A DNA stretch of 64,000 bases from Diadema setosum. Taxonomy: Eukaryota > Echinodermata > Echinoidea > Diadematoida > Diadematidae. The DNA is taken from contig CM067062.1 in assembly GCA_033980235.1 (NCBI GenBank), positions 19,374,301-19,438,300 on the forward strand, read 5' to 3'. Within the stretch, counting starts at the first letter, position 1, and every line of letters starts with the position of its first letter. Below, in pieces: positions 1 to 12,247 of this stretch. The position numbers were made by a program, and so were the translations under genes. The notes beneath the pieces were generated by a model, which was not told the origin of the DNA, searched no databases, and was given only the letters and a program-made list of their open reading frames with translations.

Positions 1-2597
1 TCATGTGTATGAGAAGGACAGAGTTCTATTGAGGACAGAGTTCTATTGAGAACAGTGTTCTATGGAGGGACCTAAGTGAAAGTGAGTTTACAATCATGCA
101 CTGTAGACATATTATACTCTCTACCAAAAAACAGGATTTCTAATGAAACACAGATTATGTGTCATGCCCTTCTAATACTGTCATGCAGCAATTACACTTT
201 CATTTCATCGCACAATCAATCTTGCATACCTCAAAGTCAGATTAGCCAAATATCACCCACCTCAAAAGCAAAAATGTATTGAAAACAAAAGAGGGACACC
301 CCCTCCCATATCTCCCCCCTGCCCCAGGTAAATTCGCTCCCTCACAGTTGCTCACTCCCAGCTAGTTGAGAAAGTTGGCATCTCTGTGTCATACATGTAT
401 GCATGTTACACATATTAAAGCTAGGTTCACATGACACTGCCATAAAATTCAACTTGTTGTTTTTTAATGTTGATAATAGCACCACCCCAAGGGCCTGTGA
501 CTTAGAGTTAGGGACCACGTGAACGGAACTCGTAGTTACTGTAAAAGTGAAAATTTTTGCGATGTTGTAATATTGGCGCATTTCGCGCAACCAGAAGCTA
601 GTGCAAAAATAAAAGCTAGCAAATATTTTTGCTTGCAATATGTTCCAGCAGTTGATGTCTTGAATTCACGGAATTAAAAACATGTGAAACTCCTCTTACC
701 TGGCTGAGCAGGAAAAGTTAGTCGCGCGATAATATCCACTTGTACAGTGATTTTAAGTTACCTCCATGCTCCCAACCTCAAGAAATCATGTGGTTTAGCA
801 TGCATGATAATTGGGGCACCCCTAGCAAATCCTAGCAGTTTGATAGTGGGCCCATGTGAACAGTTTATGAGGTTGTGGTTAAGCTTGACCCCTCTGATCA
901 CTAAATTACATCCTGTGAAAGTGAACACCTGCGTGCAAATGCTCAATATGGGTAAAATATGAGTCATTGCATGCAGAGCACCGCACCTCCAGATTTTATC
1001 ATCTTGTGGAACTTGTTGTCAGTGAATTACAAGTTCTATCATTGATGATAAGCATTGTGTGAATGTTTCTCGTAGTTAGGAACTAATCTACATAAAGAAT
1101 TATGATGGATGATAGCATGACCATGCAAACATGGCTTATTTTCTGAAGTGTTCCAATGTGAATAAATGACTGACTCACTATGCACAGGTCACAACTGGCT
1201 TACCGTGTGTGATTCATTGAAACCTGCCATTTATAATTGTGTTTTTTCTTGTGCTCATTCAAAAAATAGATCACAGTCTGTGCAAAGATCATGTAACATC
1301 AGAGTGGGCAATATATCTTGTGTGGCTATGCTGAAATGTTTACATGAGAAAATAAAAACCCTGTATAGGCTGGCATTGGCAGTCAATGAAAGTTAATCAT
1401 TAACCAAGAAAATAAATTCACAGGTGCATTTTGGATAACAGATGTGTGCATTCCAAAGGGTTGAGACAACATGAGTACTTGCCATGTATAACTAGGAATA
1501 TGTGGCTTGGATGTCATGTTCACAACAGGTGTTCATGGTTTGTTTGTTTTTTTCTCATTCAGCTAGAAATCAATATACAACCACGCCCACTTCTTTGCAC
1601 CTGTGCTTCCTTTGTTTTTTTCTCATTGTTTACAATCCTTGTTCCATTGTTATCACAGCAGACTCTTGTATGAGCTATTTAAAGATTCTACAGTTATTTC
1701 TGTTAATTCTATTTTAGGCAAACATCCCTTCATTATTAAAAGTTGTAACCTTTTCATATTCTGCAGTACTGAAAAGGACAAAAAAAAAAAGAAGAAAACA
1801 TCATCTTTCATAAGGCTCTGTCATACTATAGAGCAAATGCCCTGTGAATTTGAAAATTTGAAGATACGTTCGCATCCGTTGCTAATACTAGAATAGTTCT
1901 TTAACATGTTTGACATTTTCTGTATTCATTAGCTATTCATATGGATTTGCAAAGAGCCGATTCTTTTATTTTGAACACGTCCAAAAACCCAAGCGTTCTC
2001 TGTGAATTCCTTCGAATAGCTCATGAATGCAATTGAATGAAATAGAATAGATCAGGTTTATTGCCATCGAAGCATGCAGATAGGTGAAAAGTCCAAAGAC
2101 TTATAATTCTCGTTTACAAAATACATACATAAGAGCATAAAAATTAAGGTAGTTATTCAATACACACAGTATATCATTATTGAGAAGAAATGATTAAAAA
2201 AGAAAATGAATTACCACTGCACACACACACACACATACACACACACACAAAAGCAGTCACACCAACCAACCACAAATATGTCATGCAATTTACTTAATAC
2301 CATTTCCAAATGCCAAACTCTTTTAGAAAAAAAAAATATTCATTTTTAAAATGCATCATTAAAAGACTACTACACACACATGACCTATTGCATACATATG
2401 CACAATCCACGAACAACACTGTATCAAAAAACACATGCTCACATGAAAAACAACCACACAAACATTGCAAATTGCACTTATTGAGCTATTGAGTAATAAA
2501 AATAAAGAATGATATTTATTACATTAAAAGGCAAAAATACACAATAAGCAGCATATGAATTAAAGATAAACAATTTAACCAATAGTCAAACTTAAAT

Positions 2598-2617
2598 AAC
2601 ATCTTTAGGTAATGGGA

Positions 2618-2648
<31 letters not shown>

Positions 2649-3440
2649 GTGTGAGATACGTGGTCATAGCTCAAAACTGTCGAAAGGTAATAACACACAG
2701 AATATGCCATTTAAATCAGGAATAATTTTTTAACATATGTGTGCACATGACCTTATCAGAATTCACCAATATATCTACATACTTACCAGTTGTGTGAAAT
2801 TGATAGGCAAAGCTCAAAACTATGAAAAAGACATTGAGAGCACACCACAATACTATGTATACACTGTCTAACAGTTAAAATTTGTTGACCATTTGACCTC
2901 CGACCTTGATGGAATTTACCATTATTCGAAATTGACCGGCATCTTTAGGTGATGCACCTGTGGTATGATCCTGATGGCCAGACTTCAAAATCATGGAAAA
3001 TCACCGGGAGCACATGACAAAACTATGTGTACAGTGACCATCAGGCCAATTCATTGACCACTAGACCTTTGAACCCATCTGATCTCATCCACATTAATAC
3101 CTGACAGGCATACCCAGGTTGTGCACCTGTTGTGTGAGCCTAGTGACCACAGCTCAGATATGTGAAAAGTGTTTATGAGTACACTACAATGCTGTGAACT
3201 GTGCTGTGCTTATCAGGGAAATTCAATGACATTTTAACCTTTTACTTTCTTGGACATATCAAACTTAGCCAGGAACTTCAGGTTATGTACCTGTGGTGTG
3301 AGTCTAGTGGTCATAACTCATATATGTGGAAAATTATTGAGAGTGCGCTACAATACAGTGAGGACAATGCTTATCAGGGCAAGTTCATTGACTCCTTGAT
3401 ATCTAACCGTGTCAGACTGCAAAGATATACAAAGAACATC
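2598..3440. repeat. Degenerate tandem repeat, about 165-bp period, five units
   Basis: A recurring block reads approximately: a short AGGT..TGCACCTGTGGTGTGAG segment, a CATAGCTCAAAA segment, TGTGAAAA, GAGCACACTACAATACTATG, and a TTCATTGACC..GACCTTTGA segment. Corresponding positions occur near 2601, 2775, 2941, 3109 and 3273, giving spacings of 164-174 bp. Units have diverged substantially. The first unit contains an expanded (TG)14 run at the place where the others read gtgtgag. No coding potential was found. Confidence 0.75.
2621..2648. repeat. (TG)14 microsatellite
   Basis: Fourteen TG dinucleotides lie inside the first unit of the 165-bp repeat. A CA-rich microsatellite lies nearby at 2219-2249. 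Confidence 0.95.
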
Positions 3441-4232
3441 AAACATGTTAGGAATTATTCTAGTATTAGCAAGGGGTGAGAACGTATCTTCAAATTTTCA
3501 TATTCATTGGGCATTTGTTGGCCATTCACTCTAGTTCAGTGGGGCCTTTAAGAGAGATGCAGGTACTGAGAAAATATTCAACTTAGTAAAGGCCTATGAT
3601 TCTTTTAAAACTTTGATGTATGAATAAACTTTTAGTATTACAAATTTGCTTCAAATAACTATAAATCAAATGACATATCTATGTGCTATTGTCCACCATG
3701 GTATCATCAATCATCTATTATTTTCATATTTTCTCTTATCAAAAATCACCCCTAAGTTCCAGCATTTGTCCAAGAGGTTTCCAACCATAGATCTTCTGTT
3801 TTCACATATTATGCAATTATGAATATTTGAACACCCCATCATTCACATGCCATGTAATGTCCAGTGAAGTAAATCAACAGTCTCAAACTTCTGCAGTTTC
3901 CTACCCTAGTCTTATTTGCAGACCCACAAATTCAGTTTCATTGACCAGTACACACTTTAATGTTATCATACAATACTCAACTGCAATCATGTATGTGATT
4001 GTCCTTTATGAAACAAGATGTATTATAAGTTACAAGATATGTTATCATTTGATGTTTGTATTACCTGTGTATATTGATTGGAAATGAAAATAAAAACATG
4101 ATTGAATGAATGTGCTTGACTGCTGAAATGTGATTGGAGATCATTTTGCTATTTTTTCTAATCAATGATTCCTCAGTTTATTTTTAGATAGATTTAATGT
4201 AGACAAATAAATTGTTTAAAGATATTCCACTG

Positions 4233-4405
<173 letters not shown>

Positions 4406-5024
4406 GTATACTTACTGTCATCTTATTTTCTCATACATGCAGCTTTCTAACACTTTTGTGCTAAGGCTCCTACGACTGGTTCTTACTTAATTACAAATCT
4501 GCTCTGTCTAAACTCCTTGGAATGTTTTATCTTACCTTTCTACTTTCTTCCTCTTTGTCTATCTCTTTCCTCTACATTTTCAGTCAGTTCTCCATGCAAT
4601 ATCCACCCATTCTTCACTTCTGTATCATATACAGTAGCTGTGTGTCTCCCTGTTTTCTATCTCTGTTTATCTCCATATCTATATGTAACTAGTTTGCAGA
4701 GATTTGTTTCTGTGGCAGATCCAGGAGAGAAACTTGTGTTCATGACATTTTATTCTTTCTAGCCTGACGTGTTTTTTTGAAGTATTTTTTTTAAAGGTAA
4801 ATTTGATTCAGAGTTGATTAGTATAGTCGACTATAATGGCAATCAATCTTGAAATCAGAATGAAAACAGACTAGTAAGCAAAATTCTCTAGTGCTGTTTT
4901 GAATTTGGATGAGGATGGAGATGATCTCTGTAGAGGGCAAATTGCCTTCCCGCTTTAAATCAGCTGTCCGCGTCTAAGTCTCTCGTGTGTTATTGTCTGC
5001 AATGTCTTTTCTTTAATGTGACAG

Positions 5025-5192
5025 GTGCGTATCAATGGGGCCCTAGCACTGTCCATCCCACTCAAGAGGGCAGACTACGGCCACGCTGACCAGTACGTCA
5101 GTGTCTGGTCCTGTCTAGTCAAGGCGCTGGGGGTCATAGGGGAAGTGTCGGACATCTCGGAGCTGAAGTACCGGGACACTCTCAAGGACCAG
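5025..5192 (+). CDS. Internal coding exon of a plus-strand gene (third from the 3' end), unidentified helical protein
   Basis: The exon is bounded by a clear acceptor (tttaatgtgacag before 5025) and a strong donor (CAG|gtgagc after 5192). It is 168 nt, exactly 56 codons, and phase 0 at both ends. The translation begins VRINGALALSIPLKRADYG and ends KYRDTLKDQ. It is open throughout and rich in codons ending in G or C, unlike the AT-rich flanks. The residue pattern (hydrophobic positions every 3-4 residues, VWSCLVKALGVIGEV) suggests packed amphipathic helices, as in large ARM/HEAT-type scaffold proteins; that resemblance is an inference from composition only. The upstream exons lie outside the window or are unrecognised, so the preceding intron is probably over 5 kb. 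I do not recognise the family. Confidence 0.82.
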
Positions 5193-5374
5193 GTGAGCTG
5201 GAGTGTGTCTCATGAATATACATGCATTGTAGTCGTTCATGAATATTCATGACTTTGTGTGTTCAAGTGATGCATGGAGGAGAGAATTTAGCAACAGGAA
5301 CCAGAGAGATGAAAGAATGAATATGTTACTACATTAAGCACATTGGTTGTCAGTTACACAGGTTTGAAACATCT

Positions 5375-5597
5375 GGGGAGTGTTTCACAAAGAATCTTAA
5401 GTCAATCTTAAAAGTTAAGATTAACTTCATAAATTGTGGTATTCTACTGGTTTTCCTGGTCAGTTTTATCCAATGCTTTCAGAATCCACTTTGAAACGTT
5501 ATCAAAATTCGCAGACAAATTCTGTTGTTACATATTTAATTGTATAGATTTATGGCTGCATGAAAAAGTCTCAAAATTCTTTGTGAAACACCCTCCT
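5375..5597. mobile_element. MITE with GTGTTTCACAAAGAAT termini
   Basis: The left end GGGAGTGTTTCACAAAGAAT and the right end ATTCTTTGTGAAACACCCTC are inverted repeats about 19 bp long, bounding a 223-bp non-coding element. It lies in the first intron. No transposase is present, so it is non-autonomous. Confidence 0.75.
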
Positions 5598-5933
5598 CCC
5601 CCGGTATTACCCTGGGACTCAAGTGGTGGTTGAGAGATACTTGATTGTGTCACTTCACCCCATGGCTCCAAGTTTGTGGGAGACAGAAAATCTATATCAG
5701 CTGGTACATCATCCTTTAAACTTATTAAATGGCTTCTTTGAGCTAAACAATTAGGGTGCTCTATGTGGTTATTCTTGAATTTTTATTTTCCTCTTTTTCT
5801 GTCTCTAAAGTAGAAAATAGGGGTACAAGGAAAACAACAAGAGAATAGAGTTTTGGTGAACTGTGTGAAATTTGTATGGAAATTGGCATAATATGGCACC
5901 TGAAGTGAATTTGTGAATGCAATGAAATAAAAC

Positions 5934-6160
5934 ATACTGTATAAGCTGTTATTATCACAAGGGTTTAATTTTTGTGAATTTTGCGAATCACAGTTAGATC
6001 GCGAATTTAACAACACACGAAAATGTCTTGGTGTGCTTGGATGATAGTGCATTTGCATTAGCATCGGCATCAATTCGAGAAAACAACATCTCGCAAAAAC
6101 ATCTATGACCTCCTTATTCACAAAAATATCTGTACGCGAAAATAACAGCGTATACAGTAT
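5934..6160. mobile_element. MITE, family with ATACTGTATAAGCTGTTATT termini, copy 1
   Basis: The left end ATACTGTATAAGCTGTTATT pairs with the right end AATAACAGCGTATACAGTAT, with one mismatch over about 20 bp. The 227-bp interior is rich in CGCGAAAATA/TTTTCGCG-type words and is non-coding. A second full copy lies at 16452-16654, and related fragments are near 530-620, 9993-10030, 12995-13075 and 25253. Confidence 0.85.
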
Positions 6161-6359
6161 ATAAACAGTGTTCTGCTCACAGATTGTATTGCTCAGTGCT
6201 TCTGCCTCTTTACATATTTTGTTTCTCTATCAAAGTTATGCCAGTAAATTTCATTGTTCTCTGATGGATTCATTGTTGTTTTGTCAAACCATATTCCTGT
6301 TCAATTTGTCACCCTATTCTTCTCTGTGTGTGCCTCTTCACTCTTTGCTCCATCTGTAG

Positions 6360-6531
6360 CTGTGTCAAACTATTCTGCACCTGTCTCTCCTCCTTGGGGC
6401 GGAGGACCTTCCGCATCTTACGCCGGTAGTCAAGGGCAACGTCGAGATGCTTCAGTCTCACTTCCAGAAATACGCCGAGCTTCCTCCAGCCCCGGAGGAC
6501 ACCAGCAAAGCCTTGGATCACAAACATTCTG
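6360..6531 (+). CDS. Penultimate coding exon of the same plus-strand gene
   Basis: A pyrimidine-rich acceptor (ttgctccatctgtag) precedes 6360 and the donor is TCTG|gtaaat after 6531. The exon is 172 nt: 57 codons plus one base, so it enters in phase 0 (matching the exon ending at 5192) and leaves in phase 1. The translation starts LCQTILHLSLLLGAEDLPHL and continues through a helical stretch (VVKGNVEMLQSHFQKYAEL) into a Pro/Glu/Asp-rich linker (PPAPEDTSKALDHKHS). The Leu-rich start followed by an acidic linker suggests the end of a helical repeat region and a more flexible tail. The plus-strand frame is the only one open across the exon with matching splice phases. Function unknown. Confidence 0.82.
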
Positions 6532-7077
6532 GTAAATGCCTGCATTTTCTAACTTGCTTTGTTTGTGTCTGGTTTTCTCGTCTCGTACCCTTGTTTGTCA
6601 AGCACTTTGGTTAGGATATGAAAATAGCAGATCAGGCAAAGGTTTCAATGTGAGTGTGCTTTTCGAACCACTCATTTTTTTACTATACAGAGCAAATAAA
6701 AAGAATTGTCACCGGACAGAAGGCTGTATAACCACTTTAGACTTCTATTCAGTTTGATATTTCTTATGATAGGTCTGTAGAAAATGGTGGGGGTTGTTTT
6801 TAGTACATTTGTTTGTTCTTTAATGGATATTTATCCATCATTTGTAAAATTGTCAAGGAAATGCAATCTGTCAGTGTGGAAAGTCAAAAGGCATGAAGGG
6901 GTTTATTTAGGGTAAAATGTTTGTTTGAAGTAGTTTCCTATCTACCTTAGATGTACTGTCTTCACTAGGCAGTTTTCATGAAAAAAAAAAAAAAAAAAAC
7001 CTTCTTGCCTTTTACCCGCTCCCTCCTGTTGTCTACAGTGTGTTTACTACAGGTGTGTGAAATGTAGCATATCTGGA

Positions 7078-7190
7078 CCCTGTTTTATGAAGAGTTAAAA
7101 TTGATTACATAGTTGATTTCTATTATAAGTCTATGGCAGCTTGTGCAGGAAGGAAATTTATAATCGAATATATCTTGTGATAAAACAGGG
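7078..7190. mobile_element. Small MITE with CCCTGTTTTAT termini
   Basis: An 113-bp segment starts CCCTGTTTTATGAAG and ends TGTGATAAAACAGGG. The arms pair over 11 bp and then imperfectly (TTAAAATTGATTA against TATAATCGA). It is intronic and has no coding capacity. Confidence 0.65.
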
Positions 7191-8007
7191 CTTTGGGATT
7201 TTGTTTTTTAGCATGAGAAAGATTCCTACAGTTTTGTAAATTATATGCTTTCATTCTCAATTATTATAACACGGTCTTGTAGATGTTCAACTCATTTCGT
7301 AGTGTTTTATGAAAGTGTTATCCTTGATGCTAGGAAGGGTCATACCATGTATTTCTTGACTATGTTTACCACAGCATTGTGATGATACGATGTGATCTTC
7401 ACAGTTTTTCAGCATATTAGGAGCTGATATGGTACATAGTTGGCATTTTTAGATCCTAGGAAGAAGATTTGATTTCCATTTTTCGGAGAAAATAAAAATC
7501 ATTCCCGTGCCAATGGTATTTCCATGCTGCAGAGCATGTTTTGACCAGAGTTCATGAAAACTTTTTGGCGTGAAGTTAGAAAAACATCTGGCAATGCAAT
7601 GGAATGGAGTGAACCTTTACCGAGCATGGACAAGTCAATATGAAATTGTCATAGACATGATTAGGAATGCCCAGAGGGAACCGATATGAATGGGAATAAC
7701 ATTTTTAGGACATCGGCAAATGTCCTTTTTCCCTCGTGTGTGTCAGAACGTGTTGAGACGAAGGGAATCACACATTTATTGGTCGGCATGGATTTGACAG
7801 AAACGGGTCATGGCTTAAGAGTTTCTATGGAAGCAGAGACACGTATTAGCCATGCACAGTGTTAATGAAAGTGTGTGCCTAAAGCTCAATTTTTCATCCA
7901 GTGCTTTATGATTGTGTGTACTGTGTAGCTGATCATAATGATTGTGCGATCATGATGGTGATGATAATGATACACTCTATCTTGTCACTTCAAAGTGCAA
8001 GAGAATG

Positions 8008-8441
8008 TACAGTATGTCCCCAAAAAAAATTACAATCAGATTTTCGCATTGATAACACCCAATATGATTATACTGTCTAAATGCTACTTCAGGGTCTTAA
8101 AATATAACATTTTAGCTCTATTTTGCAGAAAACCCCATTCGATTTGGTTTAGCGGTCACAGAGAAATGTGGATTGTTGTAAAGCATGTCGTGGGTCTGAT
8201 TCTTCCAAGTTTAGCACTTCGATGATCTTGTGTGTGAATACAATAGACAGAACTTGGAGGGAAGAGATTCCTGACATCCTCTACAAAATTCCTCATTTCT
8301 CTTTGACCACTGAAGCAAATCGATTGGGGTTTTCTGTAAGATGTGGGCAATGAGTTATAGTTTCATACCCTGAATTTGTATTTAGACTTTTAAAGATATC
8401 ATTGCGGAGGGTCCCGTTGTAATTTTTTTTGACATACGGTA
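8008..8441. mobile_element. Fold-back element with arms of about 170 bp
   Basis: The left end reads TACAGTATGTCCCCAAAAAA and the right end is its imperfect complement, TTTTTTTTGACATACGGTA. Further in, AGAAAACCCCATTCGATTTG at about 8130 pairs with CAAATCGATTGGGGTTTTCT at about 8316, and CACAGAGAAATG pairs with CATTTCTCTTTG. The inverted similarity runs almost to the centre, so the transcribed intron could form a very long hairpin. No ORF of interest. Confidence 0.8.
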
Positions 8442-8817
8442 GAGTGGAATATGAGAAACAGAAGTGTGGCATTATCCATGTCCAACTCGATATTCGGCCC
8501 TTAATGTGTGATGTTCACTGATTGGCACTCATGCTTTCTTTGCCAATTGGCACTGACATATGAAAGTGGTACCTGTCATTAGATTGAAATTACCTAATCC
8601 TCCTAATCCATATTAGGTCACCATGGCCTTCCTGTTGGATTGAGGCACATTCCTACACAAGAGTGGACTTGCTAACTTTATAGCAGGGTCCAGTTTGAGA
8701 GATTTCCTTTCCAATTTGTGTTTGTTTGTTTGTTTTTTGTTTGTTTTGTTTTGTTTTTATTTTTTGCTGTTACCGGTACTCTACGTGAATAAGATTGCAT
8801 GCTTGTTTTATATTGTT

Positions 8818-8875
8818 ATGAACACCAAGTGAAAAAGAAGGAACTAGCCTTTCTTCTTTTTTACTTGGTGTTCAT
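8818..8875 (+). ncRNA. 26-bp near-perfect hairpin in the intron (pre-miRNA-like, unproven)
   Basis: The 5' arm ATGAACACCAAGTGAAAAAG continues to 8843, pairs over 26 bases with the 3' arm ending TTTACTTGGTGTTCAT, and leaves a six-base loop. Only G-U wobbles interrupt the stem on the plus strand. The loop is shorter and the stem more perfect than in a typical animal pre-miRNA, so a recent inverted duplication or MITE remnant is an equally good explanation. Confidence 0.35.
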
Positions 8876-9479
8876 GATAGTACAGATATAGCATATGATG
8901 ATCTTGTTCATGAAAGTAACAGTAAAAGAAAAAAAAAAAGAGAAAATCTCCATAACTACATTTCTCTGTAAAACAAAACATAAATAAAAACGTCCATCAT
9001 TCTTTTAAGGGAAAGTTTGGAGGTATTACTGAATGCTGATGACAAAGCTTGACAAGATAAGCATAGTGAATGAATGTTTAAAGGGGTAAATAGTTTACCT
9101 TTTTCAAAGAGAATGTTACTTGCATGATAGGACAGATATGAACATTTATTGGTATTTCCACAAGCTTGACATGAGTGTGGAAGAATATTAGTGCATTATA
9201 TCTGATTTAGTTGTTGTAGAAATAGCCACAAAAGAAAGTCTATTGATGACTGAAAATGCTTGATGGCAACAGTAAGGGATATTTTGTGACTGGGATGGTC
9301 GAAATAGAATTAAATGAAAGAGTGTCTAATTACTGTTTAAAGAGTGTGTAAAGAAGTGCACTGTGATATGTACAGATGCCTGTCATTTATGAATGTAGAA
9401 ACAAGCACAAGGGGAATTCCCAAATCTGCTTGTTTTCTTACCAATTACACTTCCCTCCCTCTCGCCTTGTAAAGTCCTG

Positions 9480-9880
9480 TCTCTGCCTTCGTACAATATG
9501 TCTCCATTCTAATGTCGGACAGGACAAGTGAGGGGAGATATCTGTCGTCGAATGGGATGCAAATTAAACTGAATCCGCCAAGTCTGCTGTGCTAAACGTA
9601 TCAGATAAAGATCTAATCTGAAACCCGAACAGACCCTCACAGGACTTTCACCCCCTTTCACCTTCACAAAACAGATAAAAACGAGCAGCATTCCTCTTTA
9701 ATTGAATTTTGGCAACTTGGCGAGAGTTGGGCAGATACCCAGGCAGATATGAAACTTCCCCCCCGCTGAGAAGGAAATTCAGACAGAAATTTTGGGTGGC
9801 TAACTGCAAAATTGTTGAAATTTCATTCCAAGTATGGCATAGTCCCACTTTTATTGCTGCTGAGTGCATGATCTATTTCC
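9480..9880. promoter_or_regulatory. Candidate intronic regulatory island (GATA-like and octamer sites)
   Basis: This higher-complexity stretch contains ATGCAAAT at about 9556, several AGATAA/AGATAT/AGATAC words (around 9535, 9603, 9671, 9732 and 9746) and AATCTGAAA, clustered within about 220 bp. Such clustering is consistent with an enhancer but can arise by chance. No repeat or coding signal explains it. Confidence 0.25.
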
Positions 9881-9993
9881 TGGAGTCATTTTAAAAACAG
9901 GACTTTTCTAACATGAGATATTACAATGACTTCAAATGCTGGCGTCTTTTGACATTTGGAGAATCGTCTCATCACAGCGATATGTTACTCTTC

Positions 9994-10030
9994 GCGAATT
10001 TTATTGATGCGAATTTTATTGACGCGAATT
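9994..10030. repeat. Short tandem repeat GCGAATTTTATTGAY, 2.5 units
   Basis: A 15-bp unit is repeated two and a half times (TTCGCGAATTTTATTGATGC and so on). The GCGAATTTT word is shared with the interior of the ATACTGTATAAGC MITE family, so this may be a remnant. Confidence 0.7.
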
Positions 10031-10645
10031 GCACAACAAAGGAACAAAAATGACTGAAGGGTATATTATAATATTCATTTATGTTAAAATAATTCCATAA
10101 CCCCCGGCTACCTTATCATGTCTCCATACCAAAGTGTGTATTTAAAGTATGTTGCCAATATAGGCGTTTCCTCATTCACGCTGTTACATTCAGTCCCTGA
10201 ATTGTTGAAATAGTTCATGCTTTGTTCATGCGTTATCTTTCTGCAGAAAATATGTTTGGACTATTCAGTTTCTAGGCAAGGTTGAGGACATCTTATTTGT
10301 TCATTTGGCTTTAGAGTATGGTTTGGTATCTAGAAATCTTTTGCAACTGATAATGGACTTGACTAAAAAGTTCATGAACTTTTCTTTTTTCCTTTTCATT
10401 CCTCTTCAACTGCAGATATGAAATAATCAATATGCAAATCAGTAAAAGCTGATGATTCACTATAAAATGAGATATATTTCATGGATTTTGATATCTTGAT
10501 ATTTGAATGTAGACTTTATGAAATGCTCAATTTATGGCGTAGTTGGGGTTATTATCTCAGATCTTGAATTCATGGCAATTGTGTTGATCATAGACAATTT
10601 TTGAACTGTCCAAAACTTTTTTTACGATCATCATTATTGCAAAGA

Positions 10646-10806
10646 CTGACCTCAAGATGTGATACGATCAGGACGATTACTCCAGGATTCAGACCACAGG
10701 TGGAAACTTGGCGCAAATAATGATAGACAAACAAAAATCCCACGATCAGCTACCAATGGCCAATCATGGCATGCGTAGCTGTTTGCACGACAGCAGGAAC
10801 CCCGCA
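10646..10806. repeat. Dispersed repeat, second copy at 30090-30245
   Basis: The stretch starting TGACCTCAAGATGTGATACG and including ATTACTCCAGGATTCAGACC, GGCGCAAAT and ACAAACAAAAAT matches 30069-30245 in order. The copies are diverged but clearly collinear over about 160 bp. In the second location the block is the right half of an inverted-repeat element. Confidence 0.75.
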
Positions 10807-11807
10807 TAAGATGGAGAATGAGACCGTGAAGTGGTGATTTCTTGAGGACACTGAGTCACCAGGGGTCCATTAGGATCGTATTAAACTTGGCCATTAATGG
10901 AGACGGTTTGCCTGTAATAGCCTTGCAGCATAGCATCCTGCCTTGTTTGAATGTCTTCATAAGGTGCCAATGTGTTTTTGTAGGTAGAATTCCCTCAGAG
11001 TAGCGTTACAATAATATGTACATTGCAGCACCTGCAATGTCTTTGACCGCAGGGTATTTAAATTGGAGGCAGCTTTGCTATGTCTGTTTGATGTTTGTTT
11101 TTGTTTTTTTCCAAAGAAACATGTTTTGTACTCCTGCCTGCATGAAATGGCATGTTCATATCCACTATATTGCCACATAACCGTTTAATGATGACCTTTC
11201 CATATAGGACATTTTTCGTCCTAAACAAACATATGTCTTGAGACTGCAATAGACACTATGTTGTTTTGTCCTTTCGTTTTGCAAAGTAGTTTTTGATACT
11301 GCTTAATCTGTTTTGAATCCAAATATGGTGTCTCTGCACTATTTCTCAACACTGTCTTCTTCACGCTTTTTTCCAGATCATTTTGATTCAAGGAAATGTG
11401 TAACAGGGAGTAAAAGAAAGAAGGGAAGGAATGTTTGACTCACTTAAGAATGAGTGTGACATTGTGAAGGAATTCATGATGATATAACATGGAGATCACA
11501 CACTGACTGAAGGCATTGCTACTCCCGACGCATTTTCATCTGCCGTGCTGTATGCGCTGCATGTGAAACGCTTCATTTGCTGATGTTGTCTTGTTGTGCC
11601 TTTAATGCTGCCACCCTTCGTTTGCCGTGGCATGACATGACTTGACAGTGATGTGAAGAAAAGAGAAAGAGAGCTAGAGGAAAAGGGAGTCTGATTGCTT
11701 GAAGTGATAAGACTTCCCTGGATTTCATGTCTCACCTAACTCCCATCACCTCCCTGCCTATAAACCTGTCAGATACGACATCACACTGCCCAGGTGATTC
11801 CTCCTAT

Positions 11808-11907
11808 TTAACCCTTCACATGCTATCAGCGCTGATCTGCACAAAAAAAAACCCCAAAACATAGAATTTTACACACTGTCCAAAGTTCCTGGCACAAAAA
11901 GGGTTAA
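11808..11907. mobile_element. 100-bp TTAA-flanked MITE (piggyBac-like ends)
   Basis: It starts TTAACCCTTCACATGC and ends GGCACAAAAAGGGTTAA. A TTAA target duplication with inward CCCTT/AAGGG is the pattern expected of piggyBac-type non-autonomous elements. That class assignment rests on the termini only. Confidence 0.65.
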
Positions 11908-12247
11908 ACATGTACAGCTCCTTGAGAGATGCATTTGTGGTCAATTGTGATTGACAATGTATTTGTCCATCTTGACCGCTTCAATCTCGACAATCTCATA
12001 TCGATAAGAAAGCTGCAGATTCTGTTAGGCAGACATGCCATGCAGGTGAAATTGTACTGATCAACCTTTATGCATTGTAGTGTAATCAAAGTTGAATTGA
12101 GAGTAGATCAGTGGGATATGGCACATCATTTGTCATGATAATTGGTTTGTTCTGATTTTCTCTGTCCTGGATAAACAAAGGTTAATGTACCCCCAAAAGA
12201 GTTTATTTTTGTGGGTGTATGTGTGTGAGTGTGTGTTTGAGTTTGGG

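Larger units (their letters stand above)
5193..6359 (+). other. Intron (1.17 kb) with two MITEs
   Basis: The intron starts gtgagc and ends catctgtag. It carries two separate short inverted-repeat elements, at 5375-5597 and 5934-6160, described individually. I see no further exon. Confidence 0.8.
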
